Source: Paralithodes platypus (lineage: Eukaryota > Arthropoda > Malacostraca > Decapoda > Lithodidae). Taken from it: a stretch of DNA of 64,000 bases. The notes below the pieces were generated by a model. It had not been told where the DNA came from, made no database searches, and worked only from the letters and a program-made list of their open reading frames with translations. The DNA is taken from positions 48,106,427-48,170,426 of the forward strand of contig CM064551.1 of the NCBI GenBank assembly GCA_032716605.1, in the 5' to 3' direction. Below are positions 55,319-64,000 of this stretch, one piece after another. The translations under genes and the position numbers were made by a program. Numbering within the stretch: the stretch's first letter is position 1; the number at the start of each line of letters is the position of its first letter.

Positions 55319-57911
55319 TGTCATAATTGATAAGAAACTATGATACCCACGGGTACACCATTGTATATATAACCATTATTCCTGTAAGACCTAGACAGAG
55401 ATAATGACTGAAGATGTTAGCCACCATGCAGTAACTCTAATTCTTACCCCAACCAGAGATTGTATAGATAACCTTTTTTTACCATTGTCTAGACACATAT
55501 CTACCACGAAACAATAACGAAGTACCCCTACGAACTGCCGCTTTTCTTTGGTCTATATTTCATAGAAAACGCAGTTCCCAGGAACAACTAGATCAGCAAG
55601 AAATAGTGTCAAATTAACAGTATCCATAACCATCGTATTGACGAGTAATAATACACCATGTTTTTCCCTACTTTTATCCACAGTCAAGCACACACCTACA
55701 GTTAACCTACTTTTCCCCACAGCCCACAGTCCACATGATTCTATCCTTTCCAGACTCATATACCACCCCGTATTTGCTCATCCCCCGGTAGCATTTGGCT
55801 AACATACTTTCACTGTCATTAACACTCAAACTCCAATATCAACTGTAGTCTAATGCCACCCCTACGCCCGGAGACCTTAGGGTCAAACTTCCACGTAGCC
55901 CCCTGAACCCTCTCCCTCTCATTAACCCCCCACGCTCCTCGACTCCTTTCCGACCTAGCCTCTCCATCATACCTCCTGAAGATCCTTGATTTTTCCGTTG
56001 CTAACGTTCTCAAACCTTTTATATATATACTCCTATCCAGCCTACCTTCCCTTAGTAGGACGGAACAACATTAGAACTTTACTAACCCTTTGCATGCCAT
56101 CTATTCTCTCACAACCCATTCACAACCCTGTACCCAATGATCGTCAGTGCGAGGCTAGCCGCCTCGCCAGTGACTAACTTCTATTGCCATACTTCCAGAT
56201 AAATGTGGCAGAGTTAGCAACCCAGTCTCCACCACATCCAGCAAACCATGCAATTAACAACCCAACCGATTAAACCAGCTAGTCAAGGCACCTTCGGTTT
56301 TGGTATTACGAACACCCACATCTGTCTCATAAACAGAGGGTTATTACAAACACTGGTGATATGGCAAGCCCCTAGCCACAGCCGCCGGACGACCATCACA
56401 GAGAGAGGGCGCGCATCTACCCCTTTTTACCCACCCGAGGAGGGAGACCCCCACCCCTGCGGAGGTATACCTGACCCCTGTTTTGACTTCCGGGTCATTG
56501 CCAGGTAGCACAGGAATTCTTCCTATCAATGAACTAACCATGCATGACTAACCCCTTTACTAACCTCTATTAACCCACAATAACCCATTCACCTTTCTTG
56601 CATACTCGGATAATCAAATTAGCACCTCAGCTATACCATAGAATGAAGACTGAGCAATATAAGAGAGACGCTCCTATCACAGCTGTCCCAATCCTCCTCG
56701 CAAAGTAGATCCAGTCTCCCTCCCCTCAATACTTCCAGTATAGCCAAAATAGTACCTCTTACTAAGGCTCAGTTATATCACATTATGAAGGCTCCCTATA
56801 GCCATGTGCCACAACAGTAATCACCACCTTACCTAGTCCCGTATCTATTGAGAGCTCAAATAATTCCATAAGACTCGAGATCCCTATGGCCTACAGGGTC
56901 CAAAACCGAGCCTATAAACCCAGCTCCAGCCCCCAGTAAAATCAGTTAAAAGAGAGACACCAACCCAGGTTGGTCACCAGAGTCGACCTCGAGCTCTATC
57001 ATTGTTGGTTGCTGAAAATTGAGTTCCAGAGCTGGCAGACTCCGTGGCAGATTTGGATAGAAGGACCTGTCCACGTACTTGAGAACTTCCTACATATGGA
57101 CCACCTGGACGGCCGCGGAACCAGTCGTTAGCCCCCAACATCATGGATGCAAGATAACCAGGACCAGACCAATCAAATACTACCCAAGATTCACTCTATC
57201 AGTACTACAGTGTTACAGTACTATTTAGAGACTCACTTATTAATATTTCTACGAAGTGGCTATATCTTTGCCCCAGTGTAATTCATATATAACCATTCCA
57301 TTAGGAAGTGCTAAGCGTATCAGTGTTCATTAATTAACAGGCGATATTAACTCTCGTAATTACCCATATATCCAGATATTATTACATAGAAGTGAAACCC
57401 TAGTGATATCTGAATGTTCGCCCACTGATTTGCGTTCTATGTTTCTGCCATAAGAATATAAAACTTAGATCAGTACCCCCTGAGGTTACTAGAATTCCCG
57501 TGCTCTAAAATACGCGTGTCTAATCTAGTCTGTGAACTACTACTTGTGCACCAGAGCTACCAGTAATAAATCTAACAGTGAATATGAATCTATAAGTAAC
57601 ATTGATGGTCTCCAGTATATAAACTTGTGAATAAAGCCAGTGATCAGAAGATTAATACCTGAACGTTGGAAGTGGGAGACTAGGCTCCATCCAGATCCAC
57701 TTATGCTAGTGTTGTTCAATTCTATCATATTGTCTTGCACGAGTATTCAGAAGTGTATATATCAATAAACGTAATCGTGTGTCTTGTTACCGTGTGTTTC
57801 TTTTGTGTTCTCTATTCCTCATACCTTGTTTTGTGCATGCAGCCTTATATACCCAGTCAGTTAGAACTCACATTACCCAAGTTAATCCTGTAGAAAAACA
57901 GGGCATAACAT

Positions 57912-57926
57912 TGGCGGCAGCGGTGG
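57912..57926 (+). promoter_or_regulatory. Primer binding site, tRNA-Leu type
   Basis: TGGCGGCAGCGGTGG starting two bases past the LTR end, one base different from the copy at 50216. Confidence 0.8.
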
Positions 57927-57980
57927 TTCTTGATTCGGATAAAAGGTTGCATTACACTGCAAGTTTGGAACAGTAGAAGC

Positions 57981-59141
57981 ATGGCAACATTGCAAAAATG
58001 GCAGCTCGCTATGACACTCACACACATTCCCAAGTATGATGTAAACACGTATGATATTGCCACTTACTTAGACATAGTAAAACCAGTGTTAGATGTGGCA
58101 CTTCAAAATGACCGCGACAAAATCGCCGTTGCATTATTACACATTATGCAGTTGGGAAAAGCCGTTTCCCAAATTGTTAAACAGGTAACGCCAGAGATTA
58201 CCTGGAACCAGTTTCGATCCCTCGTGATCCGGACCTTAGGGCCACTTTTGGGTGCCCTCGTCGCCCCCGAAATAATAAAAAAAGTCGACGAGATCAAGTA
58301 TGAAGGGGATATCAATGTGACCCTCATACAACTCTACAGATACGTGAGGACCACGTATAGCTCTGAAGATGACGAGCAACAAAATGAACTCTTATTCACC
58401 GCATTATTAGACATCCTCCCACCCCACATCACCGCCCATCTTGACCCATACGGCTCATTCGAAGAACATATGCTCTCCATCAGAGAAGAATGCCTACTCA
58501 GTTCGATGAATCCCCTATCCAACCCTTCAGCCCCTATCCAAGAAAGTAAACGTATTCCTCCACTGAACACTATCATCGATAAGTCCCTCCATCCCCCTAA
58601 AGAAAACTCTGTGCACCCTTCCAAAATGACTTCCGGTAAAAGTCCAACCCCAGTACACTCTTCCTTGCCTCTATCCTCTCTGACCATCCCTATATTTTCC
58701 CCTGCCCAGCCATCCAATGATAATCTTCCACCAATTGTGTTACCCCATAAACCCCATCCTTTTTCTATGCCTGCCAACAAACCACAGCACGCAGAAATGG
58801 TCACCCCCACAGTAACCAATTATTTTTCAATGTCACCCCTAAAAAATGCTGGTCAGAAAATGAGCCCCCCTCCACTCTCTCACATGCCCCTGTCACCCAA
58901 GACCAACCTTCACCCCCGTCAATCCCTCAACAACCTGTCACGCCTCTCACTTCCTCATATTCATTACCTGTCCCCCCCTCAAAACTGTCAATCTCACCCC
59001 CCCCCCACCATCATCTCCACATGCCCAACCTCGGTGAACCCCTTCAAACACCCGCATCAACCAAGAATGCTACAGCTCCGCCTACCTCCTATTCCCCCCC
59101 TCCCTTGTCACCCTCTCCAACATTACCCGAACCGCTCTTGA
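57981..59141 (+). CDS. gag: Gag-like protein of non-autonomous copy 3
   Basis: A 386-codon frame from the ATG at 57981, very similar to 50285-51343 over the capsid-like part. It has one extra Lys codon (EIIKKVDEIKYEG) and small changes. After a C10 run near 58997 the reading continues in a frame not used by the other copies, so the last 50 residues are probably off-frame. The biological product would be capsid plus proline-rich extension. Confidence 0.7.
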   Translation: MATLQKWQLAMTLTHIPKYDVNTYDIATYLDIVKPVLDVALQNDRDKIAVALLHIMQLGKAVSQIVKQVTPEITWNQFRSLVIRTLGPLLGALVAPEIIKKVDEIKYEGDINVTLIQLYRYVRTTYSSEDDEQQNELLFTALLDILPPHITAHLDPYGSFEEHMLSIREECLLSSMNPLSNPSAPIQESKRIPPLNTIIDKSLHPPKENSVHPSKMTSGKSPTPVHSSLPLSSLTIPIFSPAQPSNDNLPPIVLPHKPHPFSMPANKPQHAEMVTPTVTNYFSMSPLKNAGQKMSPPPLSHMPLSPKTNLHPRQSLNNLSRLSLPHIHYLSPPQNCQSHPPPTIISTCPTSVNPFKHPHQPRMLQLRLPPIPPLPCHPLQHYPNRS

Positions 59142-60960
59142 ATCCACCTCCAGTAACACCCCCGCTCACCAACCTACCTCTGCCCCATAATCCAGCACCA
59201 GAACCAAAATCTCCATCAATGTCTCCTTCATCCATCCTACCAAATGACAAATCTTTTCCGCAACAATCTCTCCAAACTGACCTACTCACCCCATCCCCAC
59301 AATTTACCTGTCAATCACCCAGACCCCCATCTGTCCAGGATAAATCCTCCCATGTTTCCAGGACAGACTCGGATGTATGTAACAACCATTCTAACAAATA
59401 TTTATGTACCCATGTTCCAGGAAAATGCCAACCTATGTACCCAACAATGTTTTCCCCATGCCCCCACAAATGCTCAGCCATTCCCCCACCAACAAAATTT
59501 CCCTTGTGACAGTTTTCCGTCAGTAGCTCCCTTCCACCCCCACACAATTCACACCCCTAGAAAACTTCAAAACCCCACACTTGACTCGCCCTCTCATGAC
59601 AGACAAACTCACCAATCCCAGATAACATAACAATGGTGATGGGCTGGTCTATCAGAGTGAGAACTGAGCGATCTCTGCCATACCCATAGCTTACTCTGAC
59701 TGTTCCTTTTACTTATATATTTTCTAGATCTCAAGTGACAGCGTTTCTTGCGTGGATTGACCTCCTAATCTACCAAGATTGGAAGCCAAAGCGTCACATC
59801 TTTCCTTTGCCCCTCAACTTTCTCTTCATAATTGCTGAGGGGCACAGGGCCCTGGGTGGGGCTTTGGTTTCCCGGGCGTTTCCGCACCCTCCTCAGCTCC
59901 CCGCTATGGAGTGGCTTCGGTCACCCAGGCTTTATTGTGGTCGGCAGGGAGGGTTCTGTGGGGGCGCTCGGTTATGGCCTTGGCCTTGCTCGGGGCCTTG
60001 GGGCTGTTCGGCCAGGCAGCTTGGGGAAAAACAACAACAACAACAACACCTAAACAGACCGTGACTGCCACCAAGAAAATTCCCCCAATTCGTACTTTTA
60101 ACAACCACGAATCAGTACATCAGTCCTCTCCCAATAACCCGTGTCATATGCCTAACTCTTCCCCCACCAATCCTCCCAAGTCCCACCAACAAATTCCGTT
60201 TCCTAGATCACTCACACCTCACCACTCTGATCCTCCCACACATGCCGTTAATCCCCCCCTCACGCGTGACCCCCACCAAAGTGATTTCCCCCCCCCCCCC
60301 CTCATGCGTACCGAACACCTGCTCACCAGTCGGCCTCCCACCATCATTAGCCCAGCTAAACTTTCAACCTCCACCAATTCCCACCCTGCCAGCCTAACCT
60401 CTCACGACCACATTCAGAACGAAAAATCACCCCCCAACATAAGCCCCCCCTCCCCCTTCCCCCCTATCTTACCCCCCTCTTCACCGTTACCCCATCCGCC
60501 CCAAATTCCACCCCCAAAGATCCCGCTCGACAAAATACCACGCCCATCCCAATCCAACCACAAAACTTTTTCCACCTTGGCTAAACCCCAAAATACTACC
60601 CTCTCTCTCGCCCCAAACAACATAATCAACCTCTCAACCTCAACCACTCCTCGAAATCCCATTCACGTCTCTCCCGAAAATAAAATCAGTCCAAATTCAA
60701 CCCCTCTCAAACCACAACCCTGCCTGCCCAGACCCCCCACCATCTCCCTATCAAATTCCCACACTCCAAACCTCCAAACCACCCGATCATCATAAACTCT
60801 CAACCTCCAGCCTTACTCACCCTTCCCCCAACACCACTCACGACCCCAACTCTCTACACAATTCAACCCCTCCCCAGCAACAACCTCTTCCGCAACAACA
60901 ACCCCGACTCGACCTGCCCGTTTCACCTTTAAACCCCCCCTATCACTACCCCCGACCGAA
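59021..60960 (+). pseudogene. Proline-rich frame of copy 3, interrupted
   Basis: Matches copy 2 in two parts, 59021-59636 and 60049-60960, separated by the 411-bp (CAA)n-tailed repeat. Frame changes occur at C runs (for example 60289-60301). The insertion adds a run of Thr codons from the CAA tail that happens to stay open. Confidence 0.6.
59637..60048 (+). mobile_element. 411-bp dispersed repeat with (CAA)n tail
   Basis: Absent from the same place in copy 2 (near 51950), so it inserted after the copies diverged. Near-identical to 12658-13068 on the other strand. Starts TGATGGGCTGGTCTATCAG and ends in (CAA)n. Confidence 0.8.
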
Positions 60961-61327
60961 ACCATTTAAACCACCCTCCAAAACTGGCCCCGGGCCAGCT
61001 CTCACCCAGACCCACATTCCTAACGACAGACCTAACAGTATATCCACCCCTCGCTTCCAAAGTGAAAGTGAACCCCCAAGGTCAAAGCCACAACCACCAC
61101 CACCAAATAAACCAGACCTTCACCAAGACTAACGGCGACCCTAAATAACCCCCCCCCCCCTGATGATGAAGAGGATATTATTGTACATCAATTTTTTTGT
61201 TTTGATTGTTTTCAATTCCTAAGCGATTGGGCATGATTCTACAAATTTACATGTTTTCCATATACTGTATATATTATATATTTTTTTCCCTAAGTCATCC
61301 TACTTTTCTTGTTAACCTACACTTTTC
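60961..61327 (+). other. 3' noncoding end of internal region, copy 3
   Basis: Counterpart of 52926-53246, with small deletions. No coding frame. Confidence 0.55.
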
Positions 61328-61400
61328 TGACTATCTTTTAAATTTGTCTTATACATTGTTAAACACTTTAGATCTTATTAATTTCCTGTTCTTAATTATC
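61328..61400 (+). repeat. Start of a third LTR, cut by the gap
   Basis: TGACTATCTTTT and following bases match 53247 onward for 73 bp, then run into unknown bases. Confidence 0.65.
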
Positions 61401-61500
61401 NNNNNNNNNNNNNNNNNNNNNNNNNNNNNNNNNNNNNNNNNNNNNNNNNNNNNNNNNNNNNNNNNNNNNNNNNNNNNNNNNNNNNNNNNNNNNNNNNNNN
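61401..61500. other. Assembly gap (100 N)
   Basis: Exactly 100 unknown bases, a conventional placeholder, so the real distance is unknown. The sequence after the gap does not continue the LTR. Confidence 0.99.
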
Positions 61501-61690
61501 ACCCACCCATTATTGTTGTGTTATTGGACATGGTGGTGGTGGTGTGTGGTGGTGGTGGTGGTGGTGTGGTGTGGGGGGGGGGGGGGGGGGCAGTTTTAGC
61601 CGGTATCACAGAGGCGCTTGTCAACACCACCCCCCCCCCCCCTATCGCCTATTATCGTCAACATTGGTTCTGGCAGCTTATGGGTTCACG
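61501..61690. repeat. Low-complexity GGT and G/C runs
   Basis: (GGT)n, then a G run (about 61573-61590) and a C run (61630-61642). Nothing coding recognised. Confidence 0.8.
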
Positions 61691-61708
61691 CCCTTTCTCT
61701 AAACCATG

Positions 61709-61787
61709 TTTTTTTTGCTATGTGAGTGAGGGATACAACAGGCAGAAACTGCCTGTCGCGAGTGCCCGTCCCCCATAGCTGAAAGAT
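61709..61787 (-). mobile_element. LINE 3' end scrap
   Basis: A T8 run (poly(A) on the minus strand) followed by sequence matching 34576-34640 next to the tail of the Jockey-like LINE (shared GCGAGTGCC, CCCCCATAG). Confidence 0.65.
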
Positions 61788-62049
61788 TTAGTTTTATTTT
61801 CTACCTGTATTTAGACGATTTTGTGATCTTTAAAGAAGATCTATCGATAACAAAGACTTAAACAGAAATAGTTTCGAAGCCCTGTGTTAAATTGCTAGAG
61901 ACCTTTTCCCCTAAACTGACTAGAATACGCCAACTAGATAGCCCAGCATAAAGTTGAAAGGTATAGCACACCGGCACTGAAAGGGTTAACATATCCTTAG
62001 GGGTTTATGCAGTTAAAAATATGGTACAATTATTGGGTTATACAAGGTG

Positions 62050-62088
62050 GTGTGTGTGTGTGTGTGTGTGTGTTTGTGTGTGTGTGTC

Positions 62089-62119
<31 letters not shown>

Positions 62120-62128
62120 TGTGGGTGT
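62050..62128. repeat. (GT)n then (GA)n microsatellite
   Basis: Alternating GT interrupted twice, passing into GA repeats at about 62101-62119. A CT-rich tract follows at 62229-62350. The sequence between 61788 and 62049 shows no gene. Confidence 0.9.
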
Positions 62129-62689
62129 ACGTTTCTTGTGTGTGCGTGGTGTTTTTGAGTGTGGGGTGTTCATATAAGAAGGAACAGATCTAGGAGAAAA
62201 CGCTTGAAATTTTTCCCGTACGTTTTTCTGCTCGTCTCTCTCTCTCTCCTCTCTCTTCTCCTCTCCTCTCTCTCCTCTCTTCTCTCCATCTCTCTCTCAT
62301 CCTCTCATCTGTCCTCTCCTGTCTCGTCATCCTCTCTCCTCTTCTCTCTGTACAAACACAAATTATTTCCTCACCACACATACATATTTTTGCATCATAA
62401 TACAGTGTAATGTATACTTGTTAATTTGTTCATAAGTAGTACAAAGGAGTCACAAAGGAAGAGTACAAAGGAAATCAAGCCAACAACAGATATAGTGTAC
62501 CCTTCTAGGGCCGGCTTGTCCTCCAAAACACTGAGGATCAAGTGTCCCAAACAGTGGTTTAGAGTTGGTAAGGGAACATTGGCAAGGGAACTACTGTCCC
62601 TGCCACTAACAGTGGCAGGCCTAGGAAGTTATTACGTGACATATGGGTTAGTAACTGAGGGGAGGAAGAAAATAAAGTTATTCATTTAC

Positions 62690-64000
62690 AACGCAGTCAG
62701 TCGCGGTTTGATATTGAAGATATTTGGTCTAGCCGCGGAATTTAAATGAATCAACGGTCGCTTGCAGTCCTATAACATCGCGGGTTAGCCCATTCCACAA
62801 TTTGCCACCTCGATTGGAAGAAATTCTTAGATTCGTGTGAGTTAAAAGATTTACCAATACTTTTGCAACCGTTTCCCCGCGTGGTAAATTAGATTGGGTC
62901 GCATAGTGAAGTACTTACTAACAGTTTCATATTGTCGATAGCCTTTGATGATTTTGAACACTTGTGAATTAAGTCACCTCTTAATCTGCGCTGGGTTAAA
63001 AGGAAATAGATTTAATTCTCTAACCCAACAGCTCTTCGTAATGGTTTGTTGTTTCTGTAGGCTAGGTATCATTTTGGTACCTCTACGTTTTGTATTGTGA
63101 ACTCGTTCTAGCTTGGTTTTAATTGTCTTTTTGGTGAATAAGGGCACCAGCATTGAACGCAGTATTCCAGTAAGAGGGCGGACTAAGGAATTGTAAAGGA
63201 GATTAGGATGTACGTCTTTGGATTTATGCTCAAATGATCTGCCTATAAAGCAAAACAATTAATTTTGTTTGGCCTTCTTTAACAACTTCTGAACATGGTT
63301 GACCTTCGGTTTTGAGGTTACTCGATATTGTTACCTACATCTCCCAGATCGGTTCTTCTTTCTTCTCTGTTTAACATTCTTAAGCCTGAGTGCCATTCAT
63401 CGAATAGTTTGCGTTCTCATTTAGGTATGCCCGATATGTAGTACTTTACATTTATCCGCCTTGAAACTCATTTGCCAAATTTGGGCCCACTGTGACAATT
63501 TTATCTAGATTGTGTTGCAATATCGTCAATGTGATCGTTTGAGAGTAAGCTATTTGCCTTTTTTGTATCGTCAGCAGATGTTGAGATTGTGAAGGTGAGA
63601 CCCTCATCTATGTCGTTGATGTACATTAGAAAGAGAAATTGGTCCTATAACCGAGCCCTTGGGTACCACCACGCTACTTACATTGGTCCATTTAGATGCC
63701 TTAAAACCGTTTATGGCACTACTCTTTGCTTTCTGTCGCTGGAGTCCAATTTTCTATCCATATTCAACACACCGTCCCTTGTTATTCCATGCGCTTTTAG
63801 TTTTATGCAGTAAACGTTTGTGGGGGAACTTTTGTCAAAGAGGGCCTTTTGAAAATCAAGGTATAGAATACTACAACAGCTTTACTCTCATCGTAGAGGT
63901 TGATGATATCAGTGGAAGAAGTCTAAGAGGTTTTGTTAAACATACCGTTTTTTTACGAAAGCCCGTGTTGAGTGTCTTAAGTATGTTATTTTACTCTAAG
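62690..64000 (-). pseudogene. CR1/Jockey-type LINE reverse transcriptase, decayed, runs off window
   Basis: Read from the right edge on the minus strand. HGFRK (63945) and KVPHKRLL (63825) mark RT blocks 1-2. FLMYINDID-like and FTISTSADDTKKA (about 63600) mark the catalytic region, with S-A-D-D where most have F-A-D-D. KDVHPNLLYNSLVRPL (about 63200), KLERVHNTKRRGTKMIPSL (about 63100) and VFKIIKGYRQ (about 62950) follow to a stop near 62694. Many frame breaks and stops. This LINE type is very abundant in arthropods. Confidence 0.75.

Larger units (their letters stand above)
53247..57910 (+). repeat. Shared LTR between copies 2 and 3
   Basis: 4664 bp with TG...CA ends, uninterrupted by other elements. 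The first 450 bp (53247-53695) are AT-rich and have no counterpart in the minus-strand LTRs, which go from TGAC almost directly to the dyad. The rest matches 45995-50214. A dyad AGGTACGA/TCGTACCT lies at 53659-53676 and AATAAA at 57764-57769. Confidence 0.75.
45995..61400 (+). mobile_element. Two tandem non-autonomous long-LTR elements (copies 2 and 3)
   Basis: Order: truncated LTR (45995-50214), gag plus proline-rich internal region, full LTR (53247-57910), a second internal region, then the start of a third LTR at 61328, cut by the assembly gap. LTR-internal-LTR-internal-LTR arrangements sharing a middle LTR arise by recombination between copies. Neither internal region contains any enzyme domain. 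Confidence 0.85.

Noticed and set aside
62426..62749. 107-codon plus-strand frame after the gap
   Set aside because: It overlaps the minus-strand 3' end of the decayed LINE, has no recognisable domain, and its frame is probably chance.

Overview
This 64-kb window looks like transposon-dominated intergenic DNA from a large animal genome, and I found no host gene in it. The repertoire points to an invertebrate. It has Ty3/gypsy-type LTR elements, a DIRS1-like tyrosine-recombinase element, several non-LTR retrotransposons (RTE-like, Jockey/CR1-like), tRNA-derived SINEs and TTAA-flanked DNA transposons. A decapod crustacean would fit, but that is inference from the repeat types and not from a marker gene. 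A 100-base run of N at 61401-61500 shows a draft assembly. Many frame breaks fall in C/G or A homopolymers, so some may be sequencing errors.

The backbone is one family of LTR elements with very long LTRs (about 3.1 kb without insertions, up to 4.7 kb). LTRs begin TGAC, end ATAACA, and are followed by a primer binding site matching the 3' end of tRNA-Leu. There are two kinds of copy. Short non-autonomous copies carry only a gag-like gene and a long proline-rich reading frame: one on the minus strand (212-9675) and two in tandem on the plus strand (45995-61400). One autonomous copy on the minus strand spans 18223-45994. In element order it encodes gag, a probable -1 frameshift site, protease, reverse transcriptase, RNase H, integrase and a long proline-rich tail. 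A block of proline-rich sequence like that of the short copies sits between its protease and reverse transcriptase.

The autonomous copy is itself a target. Its 3' LTR holds a 5'-truncated RTE-like LINE with an 8-bp target duplication (20002-21300). Its tail region holds a Jockey-like LINE (23552-26155), its pol holds a LINE 3' end (30453-30985), and its 5' LTR holds another LINE (34544-35591) and a complete DIRS1-like element (37043-45900). The DIRS element has inverted terminal repeats, an internal complementary region that exactly joins its two ends, and gag, RT-RNase H and tyrosine recombinase frames. Its recombinase and RT frames look intact; its gag frame is broken.

At 45994/45995 the minus-oriented 5' LTR meets a plus-oriented LTR head to head at a blunt junction. 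This is either a real rearrangement or a misassembly.

The stretch 9676-18222 is a mosaic of smaller elements: a duplicated tRNA-promoter repeat, a second tRNA-derived SINE, a 411-bp (CAA)n-tailed repeat also found at 59637-60048, a LINE with an intact 912-codon frame (13264-16002), and two nested TTAA-flanked elements (16402-17629). After the gap come simple repeats, a LINE 3' scrap and a decayed CR1/Jockey-type reverse transcriptase that runs off the end of the window.
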